Of a stretch of 64,000 nucleotides of DNA, positions 8,939-18,245 are shown piece after piece; position 1 is the first letter of the stretch; the number at the start of each line of letters is the position of its first letter. Origin of the DNA: an uncultured Neptuniibacter sp. (GTDB lineage Bacteria > Pseudomonadota > Gammaproteobacteria > Pseudomonadales > Balneatricaceae). Position numbers and translations under genes: made by a program. The stretch is from NCBI RefSeq assembly GCF_947498015.1, contig NZ_CANMIR010000004.1, forward strand, positions 1-64,000, in the 5' to 3' direction. The notes under the pieces were generated by a model that had not been told where the DNA came from, did not search any database, and saw nothing but the letters and a program-made list of their open reading frames with translations.

Positions 8939-9749
8939 AGCGATCCTCCGGGAGAAAGGGCATAGCTGTAAGTTCGGCATCGCTTTTTTCAGCCGCCTGG
9001 GCTGCGATACCAGGCAGGGAGGCAATCTGGTAGCACAGTTCTCCTTGATAAGGGCTAAAGCCGAGATCACAAAGGGCCGCCGCAGCGATACCAGTGATTC
9101 GCCAACCGATCTCAGGTCGCTCAGCCGAGATCGTTTGTAATAGTGAATCACACCAACTTAGAGCAGGTGTCTGATGCGCTTTCATCAGGTTGTGAGCTAA
9201 TACAGAGGTGTACTGATCGGCGGAACCAAAGAGGGAGCCAAAACCTGGGGTTATGGTGATATCCCCTTCTGTGTCGGCTGAGTCATTTACAGCGAGGATG
9301 AGTTTTTTTGCAACCTGCTCTGCAGGCGAATGTTGCTTCTGGAGGATAAACTTCATGCAACGATAAACTTCATGGCTCCCGTTATGCTCTCCACCCAGTA
9401 CATTTAGCGCCAAAGGCAGTATATGACCCACATGGGTTTTGCTCGTAGCCGCGCTCATGGCTGCTCTACACGCGGGATGACGAGGACCAGGGTGAATCAG
9501 AGTAACAAGGAGGCGATCAAATAGTCGCGTTTGTTCAGCTGTTGGGAGTTCGCCTTTGAAAATGAGGAAAATAACTTCTGAGAAGTTGCGTCCATTGATC
9601 AGATCAAGATGGTTGTATCCATGACAGTGAGCGTTTTCAGTATGGTAGGGATTCTCCTCAGAGGGCGTTTCCTTCCAGATTGAAGTGGAGAAGTGTTCAC
9701 AGAAATCATCCCCGCGATTTTGCTCTTCAATTTTTTTTTTCATAGGCAC
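8925..9749 (-). CDS. Citrate synthase/citryl-CoA lyase-fold protein, first copy
   Basis: A 274-residue protein of the citrate synthase fold, short like citryl-CoA lyase. It shows HCHGYNHLDLINGRNFSEV, followed by FLIFKGELPT (the characteristic xLLxGELPT helix), then GGEHNGSHEVYRCM, equivalent to the GPLHGGANE catalytic-histidine motif, and a late CDLGFSPYQGE segment that keeps an aspartate at the third catalytic position. The middle motif reads TPGFGSLFGSADQY, so the usual oxaloacetate-binding histidine after PGFG is a serine. It starts 6 bases after the TonB receptor stop and overlaps the second copy, implying co-translation and possibly a heteromer. It could cleave or form a citryl-like CoA thioester, or bind an acid for sensing; neither is shown. 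Confidence 0.75.
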   Translation of the reverse strand: MPMKKKIEEQNRGDDFCEHFSTSIWKETPSEENPYHTENAHCHGYNHLDLINGRNFSEVIFLIFKGELPTAEQTRLFDRLLVTLIHPGPRHPACRAAMSAATSKTHVGHILPLALNVLGGEHNGSHEVYRCMKFILQKQHSPAEQVAKKLILAVNDSADTEGDITITPGFGSLFGSADQYTSVLAHNLMKAHQTPALSWCDSLLQTISAERPEIGWRITGIAAAALCDLGFSPYQGELCYQIASLPGIAAQAAEKSDAELTAMPFLPEDRYVIE

Positions 9750-9755
9750 CTGAGA

Positions 9756-11918
9756 TTAGAACTGATACTTAAGCTCGCCCCAGATGCTCCGCCCTTCAAG
9801 TGGGTAATCATTCGGAATACTGCTGCTGGATGGCTCTCTGGCATCTGTATCAAATAGATTCTTCACAATAAGGGATGCAGTGACTTTGTTCTGTTTGAAC
9901 AAGCGGCTTAGCTTAACATTGACCCAGTGATAGTCCTCTATGTCATCACGTGAGTCCCCCGTAGCCCGTTCACGAGACCCGATCCAGTAATGTTGCAATG
10001 AACCATTGAATTCAGGTGTGAAGCTGTAATTCAGATCTAGGTAAGTGCTGTGGGTTGGGACATCAGGGATCGCTGCGCCAGTTGCTGCGTCTTCTGCGTT
10101 CTGGTAAGCATAGCTTGCATTAAGGTGGAGCTTATCAGACACCTGCCAGTCGGCTTCCAGTTCTGAACCGTAGCCATCCTGATCACGAGCATTAGCATAG
10201 GTAATGGTGCTGCCAGTTACTACGGTATCGATCAGGTCAGTAGCTTCATAGGTGTAAAAGTTGGCTTTAAGTCGTGTATCAAAGTTGAGACGGTAATCAA
10301 AAGCCAGCTCCCATGTTGTGATCTCTTCAGGTTCCAGATCCGGGTTTCCAAGCAGAGCGGGATTGTTTTGCAGGTATTGCTCACTGAAAGAGGGCGCTCT
10401 AAAGGCTGTGCCGTACAGAATCTTTGTCGTCAGGTCATGGCTGGTTTCCCATACCAAGGCTATCCTGGGTGTTGTGGTACTGCCAAAGTCAGAATATCGA
10501 TCCCAGCGCAAGCCTGCTGTGAGTGACCAGTCATTACTTATCTGCCATTGATCTTGTGCAGAGATAAAAAGTGCTTTCCTATCACTATTGGGTAGAAATA
10601 CATGCTCAGAATCGGAGACGTTGGTTAATGTGCCATCGATAGGGGTTGCTGTACCGTCAATGACCCCGGGGCCAAAGTTCTTATACTCTTGAGTGTCTAT
10701 TTTGTTGTATGTCCAGCCGGATGCCAGGCGGATAGAGTGTTCTTCTATACCGTTATAAAGCGCGGATAGTTCCAGCTTAGTCGTTTCAGCAACAGATTGA
10801 GGATTGCCGATATACCCATCAGTAAATACCACATTTCCTGAAAAGGGTAAGGAGAATGCGTTACCGTCACTACCAATTGGAAGAGTACTTCCAGCAGGAA
10901 AGAGGTTAAATAATGTATCGCTTTCGGTTCTCAGGTATGAAAGGTCAGCGTTGAAATGCAGGTTTGTGTCGAGTTCTGTGCTGTAATTCAGATGGGTGAG
11001 AAATTGCTCAGAATTCTGGTAGCCCTCCTGATCCAATGCCAATGCGCCACCTTGACCTATACCAGCCTTATCCTGTTTCCAATACCAGTTGTTTAACTGC
11101 CAGTTTCCGTAGCTAAGATCGAGTTGTAAGTTGGTAGTATCGTAATGGGTAGAAAGAGCTCCGGGTGCTTCGGAACTGTTGGTACTAAATAGCGTGTCGA
11201 GACCGCTTTGCAGATCACTTTCGATAATGCGGCCACTGTCTCCATCGGATGTTTGTTGTGAAAAGGCGAATGACACGGAGTGGTCTTGAGCTACATACCC
11301 TTTGCTGAACCATAAGTCCTGGCTATCGAAACTACCTAGCCGGATACCTGCGCTACCATTTGCATTCTCTTCCGCTGTTTGGGTAATGATATTGATAACG
11401 CCACTGAAGGCATCAGCGCCATAGACTGCCGATCCGGGACCACGAATTACCTCTATTCGACTGATGTTGTGAAGGGGCATTCGGAAAGTGAAGGCTAATC
11501 CACCATTATAATTATGCTTGATCTCATTTCCGTTCAGCAGGACCAGTATTTGTGGGTTGAAACCTGTCTGAATTCCTCGAATAGAATAGACCGGGTCGAG
11601 TCGGCTCAAGTTTGAAGGCATGACATGCAGCCCAGGAATTCGCTCCAGTACCTCATCGAGGTGGGTTGCCCCCATCGCATCGATCTGTTGCCGGGAGATG
11701 ACACTGGCAACGGAGGGGGCCTTGCGGATCGGTATCACCGTGCCAGTAGCAATGCTGATCAGCTCATCTTCAGCATAGAAGTCAGCAAATTCATCCCCCT
11801 CATAAAACTGATTGCTCTCCACTGCCCATAATGGAGTGTGGATAAGGGAGGCAACTATCAGAGGATAAAACTTGATCTGCATGCTTTTGTACCAGCTGTT
11901 CGTTTTAGTATTAGCCAT
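9756..11918 (-). CDS. TonB-dependent outer-membrane receptor
   Basis: This 720-residue protein begins with a signal sequence (core YPLIVASLIHTPLWA) and a short acidic region containing a TonB-box-like EDELISIATG. The plug domain follows (about 55-190, with VLERIPGLHVMPS, then SRIEVIRGPGSAVYGADAFSGVINIIT), then a 22-strand-type beta barrel ending in the expected C-terminal aromatic (LKYQF). It would import a scarce ligand such as an iron chelate, a vitamin or an organic acid complex using TonB energy. The start overlaps the upstream sensor kinase gene by 8 bases and the stop is 6 bases from the first citrate-synthase-like gene, tying uptake to both. The ligand cannot be told from sequence. Confidence 0.92.
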   Translation of the reverse strand: MANTKTNSWYKSMQIKFYPLIVASLIHTPLWAVESNQFYEGDEFADFYAEDELISIATGTVIPIRKAPSVASVISRQQIDAMGATHLDEVLERIPGLHVMPSNLSRLDPVYSIRGIQTGFNPQILVLLNGNEIKHNYNGGLAFTFRMPLHNISRIEVIRGPGSAVYGADAFSGVINIITQTAEENANGSAGIRLGSFDSQDLWFSKGYVAQDHSVSFAFSQQTSDGDSGRIIESDLQSGLDTLFSTNSSEAPGALSTHYDTTNLQLDLSYGNWQLNNWYWKQDKAGIGQGGALALDQEGYQNSEQFLTHLNYSTELDTNLHFNADLSYLRTESDTLFNLFPAGSTLPIGSDGNAFSLPFSGNVVFTDGYIGNPQSVAETTKLELSALYNGIEEHSIRLASGWTYNKIDTQEYKNFGPGVIDGTATPIDGTLTNVSDSEHVFLPNSDRKALFISAQDQWQISNDWSLTAGLRWDRYSDFGSTTTPRIALVWETSHDLTTKILYGTAFRAPSFSEQYLQNNPALLGNPDLEPEEITTWELAFDYRLNFDTRLKANFYTYEATDLIDTVVTGSTITYANARDQDGYGSELEADWQVSDKLHLNASYAYQNAEDAATGAAIPDVPTHSTYLDLNYSFTPEFNGSLQHYWIGSRERATGDSRDDIEDYHWVNVKLSRLFKQNKVTASLIVKNLFDTDAREPSSSSIPNDYPLEGRSIWGELKYQF

Positions 11919-13497
11919 TCTGCAAGCTCGTTTCGTCTATAGTTGCAGGTGCTGTGTTTGGATTCAAGGGTAGATATAAGGTGAACTCTGAGCCTTGACC
12001 TGGTGTGCTTTTCAGACTGATATTTCCCCCCATCATCTCTGCAAAATGACGGGAAATGGCCAGGCCCAGGCCAGTGCCGCTGTACTCGCGCTTTACACTA
12101 CCATCGATCTGTCTAAATTTATCAAAAATTATCTCAAAATTATCGCGATGAATCCCGATTCCAGTGTCAGAGACAACCCAATAGACATGATTATTCTCAA
12201 TAAATGTCCTCAGGTCTATTCTGCCTTCAGATGTAAACTTACAGGCGTTAGAGAGAAGGTTGATCAGTACCTGCAGGGTTTTTTCCTTATCAATGGAGAT
12301 GGGACAGTCAATATCAGACAGTGATATCCGTAGTTGGTTACGATTTTGAGTGGCCAGCGGGCGAATAATCGTCTCAAGCTCAATTGTGATGTTATTGATC
12401 GAGGTTGTTTGGAGAGTGACTTCCGTCTCACCAGATTCGCACTTTGCCAGGTCTAGGATCGAATTAATTAAAGAGAGGAGGCGGTTTGATGACTCCAGAG
12501 CCGATTCTAGATCATCCACTTGTGTGTAGAGCGCTTCGTTCTCAAGTTCTTCTCGGACGAGCTCAATATAGCCCATGATTGCCTGAAGAGGGGTGCGCAG
12601 TTCATGGCTAATATTGGCAAGAAACTCCGATTGAGTTCGCACAGCGGTCAGGGCTGTATCACGTGCTGAAGTCAGCTCTTTCGTGCGAATGGCAACCTGA
12701 GATTCCAGACCCGCATTCAGTTCGATGAGTCTCTCCTCCTGTTTAGAGAGTGCTTTCATCATCGCATTATAGTTACCAGCGATCTGCCTTAGCTCTTTGG
12801 CGCCTTCAATATTTGCAAATGTATGCTCACCGGAGCGCCTCGCGCGGTTCATTGTTTCAGAGAGATTAACCAGTGGGGCTGTCAGGCGCTTAAGGCCTGC
12901 ATTCTGTAACCATACCAGTAAAACCGCAAAGCCCAGGCCGATCAATAGGATATTGCTGAACAGGTTGTTGGTAAGGTTGTTCAGCGATGTTTTAGATATA
13001 TTGATAACCGCATGACCAAGAAAAAGGGAACCATCTTCAAGTGTGTCGAAATCGGTCAGATTTCCCTCATCTCTAATTTCCTGAAGATTGATCGGAGCGC
13101 TGACGATCCAGTGTTCGCGATCATCCTCTACGATGCTGGCCTTCTGAGGTGTTAACCACTCATGGAGTTGGTTTTCGGACCACTCAATTCTCCCTTTGTG
13201 AACGAGAGGGTCTCCTGAAGCATTGAAGAGTGCCACGCCAACCACGTCATTGAAATTTAAGACCTGATTGATCGCATCATTTGCATTTTCCTGGCTTTCT
13301 GTCAGAAGGGATAAGATGCTGTTTTGAGCAAGGTTACTGACGATCTGGAAGGACTGGTGCTCGAGTATCTTGCTGGATTGTTTAGTTGCGATCCAACCCG
13401 CTGTTATCGAGTTAATCAACGACAAGATAAAAATTGATAGGATCAGAAAAACCAGAAGTTGTTTTCGAAGGCTGCTTTTATTTCCAACAATCAACAT
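11911..13497 (-). CDS. Membrane-bound sensor histidine kinase
   Basis: The 528-residue kinase has an N-terminal membrane helix (about 12-35), a periplasmic sensor domain (about 36-175), a second helix (about 180-200, LLIGLGFAVLLVWLQ), a HAMP-like linker and a coiled coil. The HisKA domain follows (SEFLANISHELRTPLQ, phospho-acceptor His in SHELRTP), then an intact ATPase domain with N box (NLLSNACKF), G1 (SDTGIGI) and G2 (GTGLGLAI). No receiver domain is fused and no response regulator is encoded in the operon, so its partner must be elsewhere. It sits 15 bases downstream of a periplasmic binding-protein gene, which may present the signal to it, and overlaps the TonB receptor gene. Confidence 0.9.
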   Translation of the reverse strand: MLIVGNKSSLRKQLLVFLILSIFILSLINSITAGWIATKQSSKILEHQSFQIVSNLAQNSILSLLTESQENANDAINQVLNFNDVVGVALFNASGDPLVHKGRIEWSENQLHEWLTPQKASIVEDDREHWIVSAPINLQEIRDEGNLTDFDTLEDGSLFLGHAVINISKTSLNNLTNNLFSNILLIGLGFAVLLVWLQNAGLKRLTAPLVNLSETMNRARRSGEHTFANIEGAKELRQIAGNYNAMMKALSKQEERLIELNAGLESQVAIRTKELTSARDTALTAVRTQSEFLANISHELRTPLQAIMGYIELVREELENEALYTQVDDLESALESSNRLLSLINSILDLAKCESGETEVTLQTTSINNITIELETIIRPLATQNRNQLRISLSDIDCPISIDKEKTLQVLINLLSNACKFTSEGRIDLRTFIENNHVYWVVSDTGIGIHRDNFEIIFDKFRQIDGSVKREYSGTGLGLAISRHFAEMMGGNISLKSTPGQGSEFTLYLPLNPNTAPATIDETSLQNG

Positions 13498-13512
13498 ACG
13501 GTTGCCCTGTAC

Positions 13513-14445
13513 TTACGGCTTAGGAAAAGTCAGATAAAACGTTTGTTTAACTTTTGGGGAGTATTCAAGTCCCAGATGTCTTGCAGTCCTCAGATTTACG
13601 CCGACATTGCTGCTTTCAGATGTTACCACACCAGGGTTTACACTATCGGAATAGATACGCTGAACCATCTTGGCGAGTCTGACTCCGGATGCTTCATTAT
13701 TGGGATAAAGTGAGAATAGAGAGCCACGTTTTACGTGTGAGGGTTTACTGGAAAACAGAACGATTTTCTTCTCCCAGCACTCTCTTAGAAGCAGCGGTAA
13801 AATAACCTTCTCGTTTGCTGTGACCCGATCTATGGGTAGCCAGATAGCATCCTGCTTGTCTGCAGACTGGATAATGGATCGGTATTGTTTGACCGCATCG
13901 GCGATCGTATCTACTCGATAATTGATCAGTTTCAGATTCTTGCCTTTGGTCGATTGCTTGGCTGCATCTATCAACCAGTCATTATGAGGTGTGTGGACAA
14001 CATGAATTTTCCTTGTGGAGGGTGAAAGTTGCTCAAGTTGTTCAAAGAGATTCTTAGGATTTGTTATCAGGCTGACCCCTGAAATGTTACCAGGACGGAG
14101 TGGCAGTGCTCCACTGACAAAGGGGAAGAGAGGCTTGATTGAATCGATCATTGAAAAACTACGGCGACCCAGTGTAACCACCATATCGATATTGTCATTT
14201 TTCAATTTTGATAGCAGCTCTGTTTTATCGAATTCACGGCTGAGAGGGTAGCGTACTATCTTATCCGAGTGTTGTTGCTGGATACCTGAAATAATCTGTT
14301 CAAACACCTGTTTGTAAGGGGGTGGGGATTCAGGATAGAGCACAGCCAGATTGGCTGCATAACTTGGAATGCAGGTGATAGTTGCGAGAATAAAAAGCAG
14401 ATGCACTCTGCTTAAGTATCTAAAAGTCCTTTTAGAATCTGCCAT
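13513..14445 (-). CDS. ABC-type substrate-binding-like periplasmic protein (PF04392 type)
   Basis: The 310-residue protein has a signal peptide (hydrophobic LLFILATITCIPSYA, cleavage probably after SYA). The mature domain resembles the ABC_sub_bind family: LAVLYPESPPPYKQVFEQII near the start, a VVTLGRRS motif, and the second-lobe pattern IWLPIDRVT with NNEASGVRLAKMVQ. It is the first gene of the minus-strand operon and there are no ABC permease or ATPase genes nearby, so it more likely acts as a sensory ligand-binding partner of the adjacent histidine kinase than as part of a transporter. This arrangement of binding protein, kinase and TonB receptor recurs in aquatic gammaproteobacteria. The ligand is unknown. 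Confidence 0.78.
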   Translation of the reverse strand: MADSKRTFRYLSRVHLLFILATITCIPSYAANLAVLYPESPPPYKQVFEQIISGIQQQHSDKIVRYPLSREFDKTELLSKLKNDNIDMVVTLGRRSFSMIDSIKPLFPFVSGALPLRPGNISGVSLITNPKNLFEQLEQLSPSTRKIHVVHTPHNDWLIDAAKQSTKGKNLKLINYRVDTIADAVKQYRSIIQSADKQDAIWLPIDRVTANEKVILPLLLRECWEKKIVLFSSKPSHVKRGSLFSLYPNNEASGVRLAKMVQRIYSDSVNPGVVTSESSNVGVNLRTARHLGLEYSPKVKQTFYLTFPKP

Positions 14446-14503
14446 GTTCAGGCTGTATATCCTGTCTATTTAACTACGGGTGCCAGAGGCTTGCTGGCCA
14501 AGT

Positions 14504-14540
14504 CAGCAGTCTGCCGTAACGTTATTTTGGCAGACTGCTG
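14504..14540. terminator. Strong inverted repeat between metG and the uptake operon
   Basis: A perfect 12 bp inverted repeat (CAGCAGTCTGCC at 14504-14515, GGCAGACTGCTG at 14529-14540) starts 9 bases after the metG stop on the minus strand. No T tract follows on either strand, so it is either an unusual transcription terminator or a processing/stabilising hairpin for the metG message. Confidence 0.55.
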
Positions 14541-14548
14541 TTGGGGTC

Positions 14549-16594
14549 TTACTTAATACGCATGCCTGGTTGAGCACCGTCATCCGGGTTCAGAATCCAG
14601 AGGTCTTCGCCTCCAGGGCCTGCCGCTAAAACCATGCCCTCTGAGATACCAAACTTCATTTTCCGTGGTGCTAGGTTAGCTACCATTACGGTTAATTTTC
14701 CTTCCAGGTCTTCAGGCTTGTAGGCTGATTTGATGCCAGCAAATACATTGCGAGTTTCGCCGCCCAGATCGAGTGTCAGTTGCAGGAGCTTATCAGCCCC
14801 TTTCACATGTTCGGCTTTCGCGATACGAACAACGCGTAAGTCAACTTTGGCGAAGTCCGGGAATTCAATTGTTTCAGCAATGGGCTCCTCGGTGAGGGGA
14901 GTGGTCTTAGGCTGGTTTGCCTTCTGTGCTTCAGCAGCAACTGCTGTCAGAACTTCTTTAGTTTCCTCGATAATGGCGTTTACCTTATCCTCTTCTACAC
15001 GCTGCATCAACGGTTTGAATTTGTTGATCTTGTGAGACAGCAGAGGTTTGGCAATGCTATCCCAGTTGAGATTATCAACAGCGAGGAAGGCTGCAGCCTC
15101 ATCCGAGACCTGAGGCAGTACAGGTGCAAGGTAAGTAACGATGACTTTAAAGAGGTTGATGCCCATAGAGCAGCAGTCCTGAACCTCTTGCTCTTTACCT
15201 TCCTGCTTTGCCAGAACCCAAGGTTCAGCGGCATCAATGTATTGATTGGCCTTATCAGCAAGCGCCATGATTTCGCGCATCGCTTTGCCGAATTCGCGAT
15301 TTTCATATGCCTGGGCGATGCTATCACCGGCAGCGACGGCTTCCTGATACAGCTCAGGTTGTGCTAATGCAGGAGCCATCTGGCCATCAAACTTCTTCTT
15401 AATGAAGCCTGCACAGCGGGAAGCGATATTGACGACCTTATTTACAAGGTCCGCATTTACACGCATGCGGAAATCTTCCAGATTAAGGTCGATGTCATCT
15501 ATGCCGGAACTTAGCTTGGCGGCAAAATAGTAACGCAGATACTCAGGACGCAGATGCTTTAGATAGGTTTCCGCCATGATGAAGGTGCCACGAGATTTTG
15601 ACATCTTCTGGCCATCCACTGTCAGGAAACCGTGGCAGAATACACCGTTTGGTTTACGGAAGCCCGCACCTTCGAGCATGGCTGGCCAGAACAGCGTATG
15701 GAAGTACGCGATATCTTTGCCTATAAAGTGGTACAGCTCAGCATCAGATGAGGCTGACCAATATTCATCAAAATCGACGCCGTTTTTGTCGCACCAGTTT
15801 TTAAAGCTCGCCATATAACCGATAGGTGCATCAAGCCAGACGTAAAAGTATTTGCCCGGTGCATCTGGAATTTCGAAACCCCAGTATGGCGCGTCGCGTG
15901 ATATATCCCAGTTCTGCAGGCCTGACTCAAACCACTCATTGAGCTTGTGGATCATCTGTTCCTGAACGTGGTTATCGACCCAGTTGCGCAGGAAGGATTC
16001 AAAGTCGCCCAGTTTAAAGAAATAGTGCTCAGACTCTTTTTCAACAGGTTTTGCCCCTGAAACAGCTGAATAAGCGTTCTTCAATTCAACTGGGCTGTAG
16101 GTCGCTCCGCACTTTTCACATGAGTCACCGTACTGGTCAGGTTCATTACACTTCGGGCAATCCCCTTTGACAAAGCGGTCCGGAAGGAACATCTCTTTTT
16201 CGGGATCATAAGCTTGTGTAATTGTTTTCTTCGCAATGTGCCCGCCATCCCTCAATGCCGTGTAAATCAGGGATGCAAAATGTTGGTTCTCTTCAGAGTG
16301 AGTTGAATAGTAGTTATCGAATCCAACCATGAAGCCGGCAAAGTCGCGCTGATGTTCTGCGCTGACTGTGTCGATCAGTTCCTGAGGTGATACGCCTAAC
16401 TGGTCAGCTTTGAGCATGATCGGAGTGCCGTGGGCATCATCCGCGCATACATAGGTGCATTGGTGTCCACGCAGTTTTTGGAAGCGTACCCAGATATCTG
16501 TCTGGATATATTCCACCAGATGGCCTAAATGAATTGGGCCATTTGCATAAGGGAGGGCGCTGGTTACAAGAATCTTGCGTTTGCTGTCAGTCAT
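14549..16594 (-). CDS. metG: Methionyl-tRNA synthetase
   Basis: A 681-residue class I synthetase that charges tRNA-Met. It has the HIGH-equivalent HLGH in [17 protein letters not shown], a zinc-binding insertion with two Cys pairs (CPKC and CEKC, about 145-161), and the KMSKS loop at 330-334. The C-terminal appended EMAP/Trbp111-like dimerisation domain (about 575-681) starts [14 protein letters not shown]. Length and order match the E. coli enzyme (677 aa). It is transcribed away from the HDOD gene and followed by a strong inverted repeat. Confidence 0.98.
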   Translation of the reverse strand: MTDSKRKILVTSALPYANGPIHLGHLVEYIQTDIWVRFQKLRGHQCTYVCADDAHGTPIMLKADQLGVSPQELIDTVSAEHQRDFAGFMVGFDNYYSTHSEENQHFASLIYTALRDGGHIAKKTITQAYDPEKEMFLPDRFVKGDCPKCNEPDQYGDSCEKCGATYSPVELKNAYSAVSGAKPVEKESEHYFFKLGDFESFLRNWVDNHVQEQMIHKLNEWFESGLQNWDISRDAPYWGFEIPDAPGKYFYVWLDAPIGYMASFKNWCDKNGVDFDEYWSASSDAELYHFIGKDIAYFHTLFWPAMLEGAGFRKPNGVFCHGFLTVDGQKMSKSRGTFIMAETYLKHLRPEYLRYYFAAKLSSGIDDIDLNLEDFRMRVNADLVNKVVNIASRCAGFIKKKFDGQMAPALAQPELYQEAVAAGDSIAQAYENREFGKAMREIMALADKANQYIDAAEPWVLAKQEGKEQEVQDCCSMGINLFKVIVTYLAPVLPQVSDEAAAFLAVDNLNWDSIAKPLLSHKINKFKPLMQRVEEDKVNAIIEETKEVLTAVAAEAQKANQPKTTPLTEEPIAETIEFPDFAKVDLRVVRIAKAEHVKGADKLLQLTLDLGGETRNVFAGIKSAYKPEDLEGKLTVMVANLAPRKMKFGISEGMVLAAGPGGEDLWILNPDDGAQPGMRIK

Positions 16595-16868
16595 GATCTG
16601 CCGGAGAACCTGAAATCAATAAAAATAAGAGCGGGGATTTTACGATGTTTGAGGGAGTATATGAACCATTGTCTTCGTAAATGCGGTGAATTTGGCTGGA
16701 ATTGCTGTTGAGTGGAAAGGGTGTATGTACTGATGGTCGTGATCCGGTCATGGGTTGTACCGTTTCTTTTATGTCCTCTTAATGTCGAGGGAGAGTCGCC
16801 GGAAATAGATTTGTTCTATTGTTTAAAACAAAAATATATTTTATTGTTTTGTTGTTGAATGATCGTTT
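16595..16868. other. AT-rich divergent intergenic region
   Basis: This gap separates metG (minus) from the HDOD gene (plus) and must contain both promoters. The stretch at about 16810-16860 is strongly A/T-rich with runs of T and A. I see no convincing RNA gene or open frame; individual promoter boxes could not be placed confidently. Confidence 0.4.
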
Positions 16869-16871
16869 TTG

Positions 16872-18146
16872 GTGGCGTTTGTGTGTGATTTATCTACCGG
16901 GTCTTTGAGTGGAAAAGCTTTGATTCTCTCTAACGATACAGAGGCTTTTGAATGTTACCTTGCTGAAATAAAAGAAAAAAGTGGCTTTAAAGTTGATGTT
17001 GTTTATGACTGGGGAGCGCTGAAAGAGTTTTATGCTGAGCACCATTATGACCTGATTGTTATGGGGCTTGGTTGTTTGTCAAAAGAAGTTGAATTAAAAC
17101 AAATTCATGATCTTGTTTGTATCCGTTCTGAGGGTATCAGGTTTGCCATCTACCCATATATGAATGCTTCAAATCGTGTGGCGTTTTCTGAGGTGTGTCA
17201 TCGGCTTTTTCCGGTTGATGGTGATCCCCAAGCTATGATCTCTGCTATTGAAGAGAGTCAGAGAGCTTTAGATGTCATTGGTCGAGACCGAATTTATCAG
17301 ATCATTCAGGAAATTAAGGTGCTGCCATCAATCCCGGATACCTATATGCGCCTAAATCAGGAGCTTCTTTCAGAAAACAGTACAGCAGGCAGTATCGCAG
17401 CGATCATTGAGCAGGATATGGCGATGTCAGCGAAAATCCTGCAATTGGTTAACTCTGCATGCTTTACGATGCATCGGGTTATCTCCAATCTGAAAGAGGC
17501 GGTTACCATATTGGGTATGCGGGAAGTTAGAGATCTTGTATTGACCAGTAAAGTCTTTGATCAATATCCGCAGGATGGTTCCTGGAGCTGTTTTGCTTTT
17601 GATCATATCCGCGACCGTTCGGTTTTGGTTGCCGGGTTGTCACGGGAGATCTGTCGTTCTGTTAAAGCGCCACAAGAGGTGATGGATCAATCATTTCTGG
17701 CGGCACTGTTGCAGGACTTTGGCATGTTGATACTTGCAACACATGATGCCGAGGGGTATCGAAAGATTATCTATGAAGCGAGTCGTTTGGGTCAGCCCCT
17801 GTATGCAGTTGAGAAGATGCGGCTGGGAGTGACGCACACTGAAGTGGGAGCCTATATGCTCTCACGTTGGAATATTGCGCCCGGCGTCATTGAAACCGTT
17901 CTATTCCATCACTTTCCATCCTCATCAAAATTTGATGATTTCAGTGCGCTTACCGCGGTACATGTTGCGGATGCTATCCTGCCTAATGTCACCAATCAGT
18001 TGAATTGTCAGATCTCAAGCCGGTTGAGTCATGCCTATCTTGAGCGTTTGGGTTTGTTGGATAAGCTCGAAGAGTGGCAATATCTGGCAGATCGATTTCG
18101 AGGTTTTCATCCGGGCTGCGGGGGCAAGAAAAGCCACTTTTCGTAG
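16872..18146 (+). CDS. HDOD-domain signalling protein with a degenerate receiver-like N-terminus
   Basis: The protein is about 424 residues. Residues 14-130 resemble a response-regulator receiver fold (ALILSNDTEAFECYL; YDLIVMGLGCLS) but lack the phosphoacceptor aspartate. Residues about 145-345 form an HDOD domain (LPSIPDTYMRLNQELL; IIEQDMAMSAKILQLVNSA; ILGMREVRDLVL), a non-catalytic HD relative found in c-di-GMP, motility and stress regulators. The start is uncertain: the frame opens with TTG at 16869 immediately followed by GTG at 16872, there is no in-frame ATG nearby and no good Shine-Dalgarno, so I give the GTG. It lies upstream of trmA without an obvious functional link. Confidence 0.8.
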   Translation: MAFVCDLSTGSLSGKALILSNDTEAFECYLAEIKEKSGFKVDVVYDWGALKEFYAEHHYDLIVMGLGCLSKEVELKQIHDLVCIRSEGIRFAIYPYMNASNRVAFSEVCHRLFPVDGDPQAMISAIEESQRALDVIGRDRIYQIIQEIKVLPSIPDTYMRLNQELLSENSTAGSIAAIIEQDMAMSAKILQLVNSACFTMHRVISNLKEAVTILGMREVRDLVLTSKVFDQYPQDGSWSCFAFDHIRDRSVLVAGLSREICRSVKAPQEVMDQSFLAALLQDFGMLILATHDAEGYRKIIYEASRLGQPLYAVEKMRLGVTHTEVGAYMLSRWNIAPGVIETVLFHHFPSSSKFDDFSALTAVHVADAILPNVTNQLNCQISSRLSHAYLERLGLLDKLEEWQYLADRFRGFHPGCGGKKSHFS

Positions 18147-18245
18147 TCGCTTAACGTATGTCGGTATATAGGTAAGTCAATAGCAGCCGGGGTAACATCC
18201 TGTTAGAATGCCCGCTTTTTGAATCTGGCTGAATTCGAGGCACGA

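Noticed and set aside
8939..9151. N-terminal extension of the second citrate-synthase-like gene up to 9151
   Set aside because: It would overlap most of the preceding gene's end, encodes Arg/Leu-rich unrelated residues, and the ATG at 8938 has a strong ribosome binding site.
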